DNA from: an uncultured Gammaproteobacteria bacterium
GTDB taxonomy: Bacteria; Pseudomonadota; Gammaproteobacteria; Pseudomonadales; Azotimanducaceae
Direction: 5' to 3'
NCBI GenBank assembly: GCA_913428515.1
Contig: CAJYCI010000002.1
Span: 1-49,050 of the forward strand
Length of the DNA stretch: 49,050 bases
The position numbers and the translations under genes are program-made. The notes beneath the pieces were generated by a model. It saw only the letters and a program-made list of their open reading frames with translations, was not told the DNA's origin and did not search any database. Shown here piece after piece: positions 38,437 through 47,966 of this stretch (within the stretch, counting starts at the first letter, position 1; each line of letters begins with the position of its first letter).

Positions 38437-39327
38437 ATGGGAATGTTAGATGGAAAAGTGGCTTTGGTAACAGGCGCCGGAGGTGGGTTGGGTGAAACAC
38501 ACGCTTTATTGTTAGCAAAAGAAGGTGCTTCGGTAGTTGTCAATGATCTTGGCGGTGCCCGAGATGGATCAGGCGAAAGCTCAGGGATGGCGGATCAAGT
38601 AGTAAAAAAAATCCGAGACTCAGGCGGGAGCGCGGTAGCCGATTACGGAAACGTTACCAATGAAGAAGATGTCGAAGCCATGGTTCAGCTTGCTGTAGCA
38701 GAATTTGGGAAACTTGACTTCTTAATAGCAAATGCAGGGATTCTCCGAGATAAATCCTTTAAAAATATGGAAAACGACAATTGGGATTTAGTGATTGAGG
38801 TTCACCTAAGGGGCACTTACCTAACAGTCAAACATGCATACAACCAAATGTTAGCTCAGGATCACGGAGGAAGTATCGTCGTCACTTCATCTACTTCTGG
38901 CTTGCTAGGAAACTTTGGCCAAACTAACTATGGGGCCGCGAAAGCTGGTATCGCTGGATTCGCTCGGTGTCTTTTCCAAGAGGGTCTCAAGTATGGAATT
39001 AGAGTCAACACCCTGGCCCCAGCAGCATGGTCCCGACTCACGGCAGACATATTTCCTGAGGGACAAAATATGGAAGAATTATTATCGCCGGATAAAGTAT
39101 CTCCCCTGGTAGTCTGGCTCGGTTCTGACGATGCTAAAGATGTAACAGGGCGACAGTTTCTTGTAGCCGGAAATAGCGTCCAACTTATATCTTGGCAAGC
39201 GCAAGAGATTGCAATCAAAGATAATACAGAGGAGCCTTGGTCTGTTGCTGAGATTGGAGAGAAAGTCAGCGAGAATTTCGATAAATGGCCCAAGGGTATA
39301 CAGCCGACAAAAAGAGCCTTTGAATAA
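38437..39327 (+). CDS. SDR family oxidoreductase (same subtype as 3347-4231)
   Basis: MLDGKVALVTGAGGGLGETHALLLAKEGA; NYGAAKAGIAG. Track starts at TTG 38422; internal ATG at 38437 aligns better with the paralog. Confidence 0.95.
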   Translation: MGMLDGKVALVTGAGGGLGETHALLLAKEGASVVVNDLGGARDGSGESSGMADQVVKKIRDSGGSAVADYGNVTNEEDVEAMVQLAVAEFGKLDFLIANAGILRDKSFKNMENDNWDLVIEVHLRGTYLTVKHAYNQMLAQDHGGSIVVTSSTSGLLGNFGQTNYGAAKAGIAGFARCLFQEGLKYGIRVNTLAPAAWSRLTADIFPEGQNMEELLSPDKVSPLVVWLGSDDAKDVTGRQFLVAGNSVQLISWQAQEIAIKDNTEEPWSVAEIGEKVSENFDKWPKGIQPTKRAFE

Positions 39328-39370
39328 AATCTTTGAAATAAAACGTAATAAAAAGGATTGGAGAATTTTA

Positions 39371-40162
39371 ATGAAAGAGCAATATGGAGATGTTTCAGTA
39401 ACGAAACTTAAAGGAAATGTGGCTCAATGCGAGATCAGAAGACCGCCAAATAACTTCTTTGATCACCAGTTGATTATGGACCTAGCAGATTGCTTTGAAG
39501 ATATAGACGAGGAACAAGCCATCCGTTCAATTGTTTTGTGTGCCGAAGGAAAACATTTCTGCGCTGGCGCAAACTTCTCATCCTCAGAAAAATCTGCCGA
39601 GCTAGAAACACGAACAGAGAGCGACAGAAACCCCCTATATGACGAGGCCGTTAGGCTTTTCAGATGCAGGAAACCTGTGGTAGCAGCGATCCAAGGAGCC
39701 GCTGTTGGAGGAGGTTTTGGTCTGGCGTTAATGGCAGATTTCAGAGTGGTTTGCCCAGCGACGAGGATGACGGCCAATTTTGTGAAACTGGGCTTCACAC
39801 CTGGTTTTGGGTTAACTCACACTCTTGAGAGAATTGTTGGTGCGCAGAAAGCAAATCTACTTTTCATGACTGGCCGACGAGTGAACGGAGAAACGGCTTA
39901 TGAGTGGGGTCTAGGCGATATATTTACTGACAACGAGACGGTTCGTTCATCCGCGGTTGAGCTGGCTACAGAGATCGCAGAAAATGCTCCGCTCGCACTA
40001 ATGTCCATGCGAGAACAAATGAGACCTGGCCTGGCTGAGGCGGTTAACGACGTAACCACCATTGAGAGCAGAGAACAAAAATGGCTCCAAGGGACCAATG
40101 ATCATAAGGAAGGAGTACAAGCTGTTTCGGAGAAAAGGCCTGGAAGATTTACCGGCTCGTAA
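39371..40162 (+). CDS. Enoyl-CoA hydratase/isomerase family protein
   Basis: AAIQGAAVGGGFGLALMADFRV; start moved from 39209 to ATG 39371 to remove overlap with the SDR. Confidence 0.94.
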   Translation: MKEQYGDVSVTKLKGNVAQCEIRRPPNNFFDHQLIMDLADCFEDIDEEQAIRSIVLCAEGKHFCAGANFSSSEKSAELETRTESDRNPLYDEAVRLFRCRKPVVAAIQGAAVGGGFGLALMADFRVVCPATRMTANFVKLGFTPGFGLTHTLERIVGAQKANLLFMTGRRVNGETAYEWGLGDIFTDNETVRSSAVELATEIAENAPLALMSMREQMRPGLAEAVNDVTTIESREQKWLQGTNDHKEGVQAVSEKRPGRFTGS

Positions 40163-40190
40163 TTTTTCGTCAATTTAAAGCGCGGTTATT

Positions 40191-41201
40191 TCATAAAGAA
40201 TCAACCAGATCATAAAGCTTAGACCGTAAAGAGGCTGCTTCGAGATCTGAAGTTCTGCCCAACCGCAAAACCATAGTGTCTCTGTTTGGGTCTAGCAAAA
40301 GAGTCTGTCCCTCAAAACCGCTTGCGTAAAATTGTGCAAGGTTGTTTGGATTAATCCACCAATGCGCCCCATAGCATTGAGTCTCATCTTTAAAACTAGG
40401 GGTTCGACCATAATCTATCCAATCTTTTGAAAGGATTTGTCTGTTTTCCCAGACTCCCCCTCTAAGGTAAAGCAAGCCAAATCTGGCAAAATCCTGCGGG
40501 ATTGCCATGAGAAACGAAGACCCAATAAAAGTCCCACTTGTATCAAATTTAGGTGTGGCCGTTCTTATTCCAATGGGCTCAAAAAGGCGCTCATTCATAT
40601 ATTTAATCATCCCATTTGCACCATCCCCCACTATTCTCTTCAAGACCCTGCATATAATATTTGTTGATCCGCTAGAATAGCTCCAAAACTCCCCAGGGCT
40701 ATTCAAAAGTGGTTGATTAGCTGCAAAAGCTCCCGTGTCATGTCGGCCTTCGAACATAAGCATTCTGATAACGTCCGAAGAGCTCTGGCCAATGTAGTCT
40801 TCATTGAATTGGAGACCACCAGACATCTTCAACAAATGGTCTATCGTAATTTTTGATCTTGAGTCCTCCGACCATTCTGATAATGATAGTGGTTCATAAA
40901 TATCTAACTTCCCGTCTGCCACTAACGCCCCAACTAAAGCATGGGTAATACTCTTAGCAATGGACCACGAGTATTGAAGATAAAATGAATTAGAGCCGTA
41001 ACCGTATTTTTCGAAAACTAGCTTTCCCTCCTTGACCACTAATAGAGCGTAGGTATATCCGTATTTGCTTTTATAATCGAAGAGATTTTCAACTGTGTTT
41101 TTGAAAGCAGACGGATTTTTGGGATTCACATCTCCTCTCGACCAGCTTTCGGTGGGCCAAGGGACCGAATCAAGCTGAGCAGGGAATTTCACCAGTTCCA
41201 C
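40191..41201 (-). CDS. Serine hydrolase, beta-lactamase/penicillin-binding class C fold
   Basis: 336 aa; SWSIAKSITHALVGAL (SxxK), LLKMSGGLQFNEDY, WSYSSGSTNIICRVL. Confidence 0.93.
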   Translation of the reverse strand: MELVKFPAQLDSVPWPTESWSRGDVNPKNPSAFKNTVENLFDYKSKYGYTYALLVVKEGKLVFEKYGYGSNSFYLQYSWSIAKSITHALVGALVADGKLDIYEPLSLSEWSEDSRSKITIDHLLKMSGGLQFNEDYIGQSSSDVIRMLMFEGRHDTGAFAANQPLLNSPGEFWSYSSGSTNIICRVLKRIVGDGANGMIKYMNERLFEPIGIRTATPKFDTSGTFIGSSFLMAIPQDFARFGLLYLRGGVWENRQILSKDWIDYGRTPSFKDETQCYGAHWWINPNNLAQFYASGFEGQTLLLDPNRDTMVLRLGRTSDLEAASLRSKLYDLVDSL

Positions 41202-41385
41202 TTTAGCGCATGTCCTTCAATAACAATCAAGGTAAACGTATCAGAAACACAGTAGCTTTTGCTTACTATTTTTACAAAAAAGAAGGAGAAAACCTTACTT
41301 CGCGGATAATAGAATTAACAACTTACTCTTACATCTAAAATAGTTCTGGTTTAGCATCTCTTGAGAGAGATTCAGTGAATGAGGG

Positions 41386-41739
41386 ATGAAAATGATTATT
41401 GTTGTAGCTGCATTAGGGTTTGAAACAGAAGAACAAAGAGACCGCGCGGTCGAGTTGACTAGAGACGTGCAACTAGCAACGCGAGAAGAAGAAGAGGGAT
41501 GTCATGATTACTGCTTTGCTCCAGATCCATCGATACCCACAAGAATCCAAGTATATGAGCTTTGGGAAAACAGCGAGACTCTTGCGGCACATTTTGATCA
41601 CCCGAACTACGCCAAAATGGCTGAACTTCTGAGGGACTCTGGGCTTACCGAGAGCGTGAATCAGGCTTACCTAGTTGAACAAGGTGAGTCTGTTTATGGA
41701 CCAAATGGTGAGAAAAAAACTTCCTTTTTTAAAGATTAG
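41386..41739 (+). CDS. Antibiotic biosynthesis monooxygenase (ABM) domain protein
   Basis: 117 aa; EEEGCHDYCFAPDPSIPTRIQVYELWENSETLAAHFDHPNYAKM. Confidence 0.9.
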   Translation: MKMIIVVAALGFETEEQRDRAVELTRDVQLATREEEEGCHDYCFAPDPSIPTRIQVYELWENSETLAAHFDHPNYAKMAELLRDSGLTESVNQAYLVEQGESVYGPNGEKKTSFFKD

Positions 41740-41750
41740 AAGAGTCTACT

Positions 41751-42725
41751 ATGAGCAAGGTAATTGACCTTCATGCGCATACGGTTTTCGAAGAAGTGTT
41801 TGGGATTGCAGGAAAGTATGGTCCAGAGCTGCTGACAGACAAAGACGGGTTAAGTTTCTTTAGGGTAGGAGACTACCAGCTCAAACCGATCAATTATCGG
41901 AACACCGTTTTCATGGATGTTGACTTGCGCTTGGAGAGGATGGAACAAGATGGGATCGATGTGCAAATGCTCTCACCAAACCCACTAACCATGTTTCACC
42001 ATGTCCCTAAAGAAATAGCGATAAAGTTTTGCCAGGTTCAAAACGACACTATGGCAAAGGTCGTAAGCAAACACCCCGAAAAACTGCTAGGTGCTGCAGC
42101 ACTACCAATGCAAGACGTTGACGCCGCGATCAAAGAAATTGATCGCGCAGTCAATGAACTGGGACTAGTAGGGGCGTATACAGGAACTCATTATCCCTTT
42201 GGTATAGACGACCCAATTCTTGATAGCTTTTATTCTGCATTGGTTGAATTAGATGTCCCGCTTTTTATGCACCCCGCTTCATCTGGAGGGGATAAGGGAC
42301 CTGATGATTCCAGACTCGACAGGTTCAACTTAACTATTCTGCTTGGGTATCCGTATGAAGAAATGCTTGCATGCGCTACCCTCCTTTTTGGGGGAGTGCT
42401 TGAAAGACACCCTAATTTAGACATCTGTATATCGCATGGCGGAGGTGGGCTTCCATATCTTTTCGATAGATTTGTGGGCATGACAAAATTTGGTAACTGG
42501 ATACCCGACTCAATAAGAGAACATGGATTTAGTTATATGCTACAAAAACTTTGGTTCGACGCCCATGTAGACGGTGAAACTGCTCATAATCGTCTCGTCG
42601 AAGTCGTGGGACATAATCGGTTAGTCTATGGCACCAATTTTGGCGGGTGGGATACTCCATCCGCTGCTGACGAATTTGCAGCTAGCCTAACCCCGAATGC
42701 TGAGGCGCTTTTGAGACTGAACTAG
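41751..42725 (+). CDS. Amidohydrolase family protein, ACMSD-like
   Basis: 324 aa; VIDLHAHTVFEEVF, RLERMEQDGIDVQMLSPNP, ISHGGGGLPYLFDRF, VYGTNFGGW. Confidence 0.93.
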   Translation: MSKVIDLHAHTVFEEVFGIAGKYGPELLTDKDGLSFFRVGDYQLKPINYRNTVFMDVDLRLERMEQDGIDVQMLSPNPLTMFHHVPKEIAIKFCQVQNDTMAKVVSKHPEKLLGAAALPMQDVDAAIKEIDRAVNELGLVGAYTGTHYPFGIDDPILDSFYSALVELDVPLFMHPASSGGDKGPDDSRLDRFNLTILLGYPYEEMLACATLLFGGVLERHPNLDICISHGGGGLPYLFDRFVGMTKFGNWIPDSIREHGFSYMLQKLWFDAHVDGETAHNRLVEVVGHNRLVYGTNFGGWDTPSAADEFAASLTPNAEALLRLN

Positions 42726-42734
42726 GAGAAGGTA

Positions 42735-44006
42735 ATGGATTATTTACTGAGGAATCTGAAGCTGTTCGCTGGAACTAACAATAGTTCTCTCGAGAATGCG
42801 GCAATATGGATAACCGGCAATAAAGTAAGGTTCGCGGGTAAAGCGGCCGAACTACCCACGTTGCCGCGAGATGCGATCGAGAAAGATCTTGAAGGGAAAT
42901 TCGTCATGCCTGGAATGACTGAAACGCATGCACACCTTTCTTTTGCCGACGCCAGCCCATTTGCAATTGGCGAAACCTTGGTAGAGGAAGCCACATTGAC
43001 TGCCGTTAAAAACGCGAGACTAATGCTGGGGTCCGGATTTACTTCAGCGGTGAGTTTCGGATCAACCTACAAAATCGACGTTGCGCTCCGTGAAGCTATT
43101 TTGCAGGGCACAGTGATTGGGCCAAGGTTGCTTGCTGCTGGAAGAGATCTGGGAGCCACCGCTAGCAATGTCGACTCAGGAGGAGGTTTAAGTCAGATCG
43201 CAGACGGTCCCTGGGCGCTAAGAAAAGCAGTCAGAGAGCAAAGGAAAATTGGGGTAGATGTTGTAAAGATATTTATAGATGGAGAGGCAATAAACAAACA
43301 AAATCCGCCTGGCGAACTATCTTTTACAGATGAAGAAGTATCGGCGACGGTAGAAGAAGCTCACAGAAGAGAGATGCGTGTTGCATGTCACGCTAGATCC
43401 GCAGCAGCGGTGAAGCAAGCGGTCAAAGCCGGGGTGGATTTTATTGGACATGCGAACTACTTAGACCAAGAAGCAATAGATATGCTTCATGAGAAAAAAG
43501 ACAGTATCTTTGTAGGACCAGCTATTGCGTGGGAGGTCTCATATTTAGAGAAATGTGAGTCTATCGGAGTGACAAGAGAAACAGTGGTAGCTCAAGGTTA
43601 CCAGAAAGAAATTGATGCGACGATTGAGACGGTCGCGAAGCTACGCGAAGCCGATATCAAGTTAGTCGTCGGAGGAGATTATGGAATCTCCATCGCGCCT
43701 CATGGGACCTACGCAAAAGATCTGGAATACTTTGTTGATCTCTTTGGGATGAGCAACGCAGAGGCAATTCTTTGCGCAACTAAAAACGGTGGATTGGCAT
43801 TCGACCCCTTTGGAAGTGTGGGTACGATTGAGGAAGGATCACTTGCAGATCTAGTGATCGTAGATGGAGATCCACTTAATGATATTCGATTGCTTCAAGA
43901 CCATTCAAAATTACAAATCATGAAAAACGGTGTCCTCTACCAAGATCTAACAAACACAAACCCATATTTAGTTGTAGATTGTAAAAAAAGCGAGAGGAAA
44001 ACATGA
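42735..44006 (+). CDS. Amidohydrolase family protein (imidazolonepropionase/prolidase-like)
   Basis: 423 aa; GKFVMPGMTETHAHLSFADA, VACHARSAAAVKQAVKAGVDFIGHA, LVVGGDYG, GSLADLVIVDGDPL. Confidence 0.94.
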   Translation: MDYLLRNLKLFAGTNNSSLENAAIWITGNKVRFAGKAAELPTLPRDAIEKDLEGKFVMPGMTETHAHLSFADASPFAIGETLVEEATLTAVKNARLMLGSGFTSAVSFGSTYKIDVALREAILQGTVIGPRLLAAGRDLGATASNVDSGGGLSQIADGPWALRKAVREQRKIGVDVVKIFIDGEAINKQNPPGELSFTDEEVSATVEEAHRREMRVACHARSAAAVKQAVKAGVDFIGHANYLDQEAIDMLHEKKDSIFVGPAIAWEVSYLEKCESIGVTRETVVAQGYQKEIDATIETVAKLREADIKLVVGGDYGISIAPHGTYAKDLEYFVDLFGMSNAEAILCATKNGGLAFDPFGSVGTIEEGSLADLVIVDGDPLNDIRLLQDHSKLQIMKNGVLYQDLTNTNPYLVVDCKKSERKT

Positions 44007-45604
44007 GTCAACGTTGGAGTTACGGAGAGATATTCGAAGCTATTGAGCCCGTCATTCCAGACGATAGACCCGCGCTAGTCCATGGAAAGAGGATCATTCT
44101 CTGGAAGGAATTCAAGAAAAGAACCAATAACATCGCTCAAAATCTCCTTACAAACGGAATAAAACCAGGGGAAAAAATAGCCTTCTACACAAGAAACGGA
44201 CCAGAATATCCGGAAGGTATTGCCGCAGCTTTTAAAGCTGGTTTGGTACATGTAAATGTAAATTATCGTTATATCGAAAAAGAGTTAATCTATTTAATCG
44301 ACAACTCAGACTCAAGCGTTGTTGTCTACCACCAAGAATTTCATGAGTCAGTTGATAATATCAAGAACAAATTACCAAAGGTTAAGATCTGGTTAGAGAC
44401 GGCCGAAGGCAATGACTGTACTTATGAAGAATTTGCAACCGAGGGCGACGGGTCGTCACCAAAGGTAAAGCACTCTCCCGATGATCTTTTGTTTCTTTAT
44501 ACTGGTGGAACGACAGGAATGCCAAAGGGAGTAATGTGGAAGCATGATGATCTTTTTCAAGTTCTTGGCGCTGGGGGAAATATCAGAATGGGGGTCCCGG
44601 CCTGCGAAACTTTAGATGAATTGGTACAACGAATTAAGACAACCCCGAGGCCAGTCAACCTTCCTCTACCACCAATAATGCATGGGACCGGGCTTCTCTC
44701 TGCGATCGGAGCTATGTCAGGAGGCGGTACCTGCGTTACTCTTCCTCAAAAAAGTTTTGATCCAGAAGCTGCGCTAGAAGCTATAGATCAGAACCGAGTT
44801 ACGGCAGTTACGATAGTTGGAGATGCTTTTGCGAGGCCTCTGCTGGAGGTTCTAAATTCAAATCCAGAAAAATATGACATTTCTTCAGTTAACTCTATTC
44901 ATTCCTCAGGTGTGATGTGGACAAAAGAGATTAAATCTGGCTTGCTTCAATACAACGACGAAATGATTCTTTCTGACGCCTTTTCTTCGTCCGAAGCAAT
45001 TGGCCTTGGAACATCTATTACTACTAAAGATGAAGAGGTAGAGGTTGCAAAATTCACCTTGGGTCCTTTTTGTAAAGTCTTCACGGAGGACCTGATCGAG
45101 GTAAAAGCTGGCTTGAACCAGTCCGGGATGGTAGCGGTTAAAGGGTTTCTTCCTATTGGGTATTATAAAGATAAAGAAAAGACCGAAAAAACTTTCAAGA
45201 CCATAAATGGTGAAAGATACTCAATCCCTGGCGACTGGGTTCGCGTTGAAGCGGACGGCAGCCTGACTCTTTTGGGTCGAGGAAGCAACTGCATTAACAC
45301 TGCAGGGGAAAAAGTGTATCCCGAGGAGGTAGAAGAAGCATTGAAATTCCACGAAGATATTGCCGATTGTTTGGTTGTTGGAATAGAAGACGAGAAGTGG
45401 GGACAAGCCATTACCGCCGTCGTTCAACTTCAAGGGAAAAGAACCAATGATGAGGAAGAATTAAAAGCGTTTGCAAGGGAACACTTAGCAGCTTATAAGA
45501 TTCCCAAAAAAATTCTATTTAAGGATGATCTAAACCGCGCACCAAACGGAAAAGCAGACTATAAGTTAATAAAAGAATACGTCGAAAAAAACATGATTGC
45601 CTGA
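44003..45604 (+). CDS. AMP-dependent acyl-CoA synthetase/ligase
   Basis: 533 aa; LLFLYTGGTTGMPKGVMWKHDD, GDWVRVEADGSLTLLGRG, NRAPNGKADYKLIK. Confidence 0.96.
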   Translation: MSQRWSYGEIFEAIEPVIPDDRPALVHGKRIILWKEFKKRTNNIAQNLLTNGIKPGEKIAFYTRNGPEYPEGIAAAFKAGLVHVNVNYRYIEKELIYLIDNSDSSVVVYHQEFHESVDNIKNKLPKVKIWLETAEGNDCTYEEFATEGDGSSPKVKHSPDDLLFLYTGGTTGMPKGVMWKHDDLFQVLGAGGNIRMGVPACETLDELVQRIKTTPRPVNLPLPPIMHGTGLLSAIGAMSGGGTCVTLPQKSFDPEAALEAIDQNRVTAVTIVGDAFARPLLEVLNSNPEKYDISSVNSIHSSGVMWTKEIKSGLLQYNDEMILSDAFSSSEAIGLGTSITTKDEEVEVAKFTLGPFCKVFTEDLIEVKAGLNQSGMVAVKGFLPIGYYKDKEKTEKTFKTINGERYSIPGDWVRVEADGSLTLLGRGSNCINTAGEKVYPEEVEEALKFHEDIADCLVVGIEDEKWGQAITAVVQLQGKRTNDEEELKAFAREHLAAYKIPKKILFKDDLNRAPNGKADYKLIKEYVEKNMIA

Positions 45605-45610
45605 AACTTT

Positions 45611-46018
45611 TTAATCTTCAATTTTATTGCGTAACTTTTTTAAATTAGCTCTTTTTTTCTTCGCGCTCAGACGCCGTTTCTTTGAACCTAACGAAGGCCG
45701 CGTTTTTTTTCTTGCTTTCTTCTCTTTTTGCGCCGTGGCCAGTAACTGGTCAAGACGATGAAGCGCATCGACTCTATTTTTTTCTTGACTACGAAAGGCT
45801 CCAGCCTTGATTACCAAAAGACCCGCGCTTGTAATCCTAGAATCTTGCAGGCCTAGCAGCCCATCTTTGACTTTTTTTGGCAGTGAAGATGAGAAAATGT
45901 CGAATTTTAAGTGGACCGCGCTAGAAGTTTTATTCACGTGCTGCCCGCCAGGGCCAGAAGCGCGAATGGCCGAGAAATTGATCTCTTTTTCAGGAATATC
46001 GTCTGCACGCACGATCAT
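45611..46018 (-). CDS. arfB: Alternative ribosome-rescue peptidyl-tRNA hydrolase ArfB
   Basis: 135 aa; FSAIRASGPGGQHVNKTSSAVHLKFDI (GGQ) plus basic Lys/Arg-rich C-terminal tail. Confidence 0.92.
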   Translation of the reverse strand: MIVRADDIPEKEINFSAIRASGPGGQHVNKTSSAVHLKFDIFSSSLPKKVKDGLLGLQDSRITSAGLLVIKAGAFRSQEKNRVDALHRLDQLLATAQKEKKARKKTRPSLGSKKRRLSAKKKRANLKKLRNKIED

Positions 46019-46578
46019 GCTCTGGAGATGTATTCGCCGGTTACAGTGTTGATCTTTATTTTTTCTCCCACCCCTATGTATTCCGGAACATGAACTACCA
46101 ACCCGGTTGAAAGTCTTGCTGGTTTTGTTCGGGCGCTAGCTGAGGCGCCTTTTATACTGGGCGAGGTTTCATCAATTTCAAGCACAATCGAGTTAGGCAA
46201 TTCAATTCCTAAAAATTTTCCTTCAACAAAGATTGCTAAGATATCTTCTAGTCCCTCGCTCAAGTATTGAAGCTTACCAGCAAGCATACTTTCATCCGCC
46301 ACGTACTGATTAAAATCAGTGAGGTTCATAAAAAAATACTGCCCCCTGTCTTGATAAGAAAACTGGACTTTGAACTTCTCCGAATTAAGTTCCGAAAGCA
46401 GAAAATCTCCCTTAACGGTTATCTCTTTTTTTTGGCCACTGACTAAATAATCAAGGCGAATTTTATACAGTGTCGACACGCCTCGTGCCGACGGGCTTCT
46501 GGTATCGATTTTTTTTACGAAGCAAGATTGTCCATCGAACTCTACTAAATCGCCGCGCTTTAATTCATTTGCTCGCAT
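46015..46578 (-). CDS. efpL: Elongation factor P-like protein EfpL (YeiP)
   Basis: 187 aa; SPSARGVSTLYKIRL loop with Arg at the tip, SIKGASASARTKPARLSTGLVVHVPEYI. Confidence 0.93.
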   Translation of the reverse strand: MRANELKRGDLVEFDGQSCFVKKIDTRSPSARGVSTLYKIRLDYLVSGQKKEITVKGDFLLSELNSEKFKVQFSYQDRGQYFFMNLTDFNQYVADESMLAGKLQYLSEGLEDILAIFVEGKFLGIELPNSIVLEIDETSPSIKGASASARTKPARLSTGLVVHVPEYIGVGEKIKINTVTGEYISRA

Positions 46579-46754
46579 ATATAATACTTTCTCTTACCTT
46601 CGCCACGACTTTATGCCAGTGGTGCTAAATTTCTTCAAAAATTAGGATAGGTCTCAGATAAACTGTAATTTGTTCGTCTGAGGATAAATCAAGTAAAACA
46701 GCTTATCATTGTCAGCATTTAGAAAAAAATTTACTCGAAGAATTAAGGAAAAAA

Positions 46755-47450
46755 ATGAAACCTGGAGAATCAACCGTTGAGTTAGTTAAAGAGATTTCAG
46801 GCACGGGCATTGATTATATAGTCTTGCTCATGCGTCATTCAGCTCGGGAATATGCTCCTGGCAAACATGATTTGCTAAATCCGCTGACAGACGAAGGGCG
46901 AGAGCTTGCAGAAACAATGGGCGAGAAACTACCCAAACACCTCAAATTAAGAGGTTATGCAAGCCCACCCGAAAGATGCATAGAAACCTCTGAGTTAGTT
47001 TCAAGCGGCCATAAAAATATGGGAGGCGAGATCGCTAGAACGCGAGCATTGGAAGCGTTAGGTGTATTTTATGTCTTAGACCAAATGAAAATGTATATGG
47101 CTATGCAAGAATCTGGAGGAATGGTTCCTCTTCTAGAAAAATGGTTTAGCGGAAGAATCTCGGAAGACATCATGATGTCTCCAGACGTCGCATCACGAAT
47201 TCTAGGAAGACTCATCAAACAGAAGCTCATGGCTGGCGCAAAACAACCGCAATTAGACATTCTCGTCTCTCACGACTTCACTCTTTTCACGATAAAAAAT
47301 CGCTTGCTAGGCCAAACAAGTGACGAATACCCTGCCGTTGATTATCTCGACGGCATCGCTTTTTTTATGAAAGACGAAAAAATATTCGCACAAAGTCACC
47401 ACGAACCTGCGAAAGAGATAACTCTGGATTTGCCGTATCTTATGGTCTGA
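46755..47450 (+). CDS. Histidine phosphatase family protein
   Basis: 231 aa; LLMRHSAREYAPGKHDLLNPLTDEGRELAE; second His in LVSHDFTLF. Confidence 0.88.
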   Translation: MKPGESTVELVKEISGTGIDYIVLLMRHSAREYAPGKHDLLNPLTDEGRELAETMGEKLPKHLKLRGYASPPERCIETSELVSSGHKNMGGEIARTRALEALGVFYVLDQMKMYMAMQESGGMVPLLEKWFSGRISEDIMMSPDVASRILGRLIKQKLMAGAKQPQLDILVSHDFTLFTIKNRLLGQTSDEYPAVDYLDGIAFFMKDEKIFAQSHHEPAKEITLDLPYLMV

Positions 47451-47654
47451 CTTGTGAGACTCAAAAAGATACTTTTAGCCAGCACTAACTACAAAGAGGA
47501 CTGAATCAAAAACCTTAGGTCATAGTTCTCCTGATCAATTTTGACTCTGCGAAAAAAATTCCTGAGCTTCGTGGTGCTAGATTAAGAAACTGCTTTTAGG
47601 TAACCTTGTCCCACTTAAGAATAAATAAATATACTAGTTGAGGAGTTACTAAAG

Positions 47655-47945
47655 ATGGGAGTTGGTATAGTTGCAACCTTGAAGATCAAGCCAGAAAAAA
47701 CCCAAGAATTCGAAAGTACATTCAAGGAACTTATGAGCATAGTAGCTGAGAAAGAACCTGGAAATAATTTCTATGAACTGCATCGATCCAGGGACGAGGA
47801 CGCGACCTATGTCGTGATGGAGCAATATGAGGACCAAACTGCTTTAGACGTTCACGGGAAATCCGATGAATTCAAAGCAACCAGTGCTAAGTTGGGAGGC
47901 TGTTTAGCGGGTGCGCCAGAGATAAAACTATTTGACGCGGTTTAG
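47655..47945 (+). CDS. Antibiotic biosynthesis monooxygenase (ABM) domain protein
   Basis: 96 aa; VATLKIKPEKTQEFESTFKELMSIVAEKEPGNNFYELHRSRDEDATYVVMEQYEDQTALDVH. Confidence 0.92.
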   Translation: MGVGIVATLKIKPEKTQEFESTFKELMSIVAEKEPGNNFYELHRSRDEDATYVVMEQYEDQTALDVHGKSDEFKATSAKLGGCLAGAPEIKLFDAV

Positions 47946-47950
47946 GAAGG

Positions 47951-47966
47951 AGCGGGTATAACCGCT
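47951..47966. terminator. Weak hairpin between convergent ABM and esterase genes
   Basis: AGCGG-GTATAA-CCGCT; short stem, no clear T-tract. Confidence 0.22.

Noticed and set aside
39209-39370. N-terminal extension of the enoyl-CoA hydratase ORF
   Set aside because: Overlaps the upstream SDR; ATG 39371 preceded by a GGA-rich sequence fits the family start.
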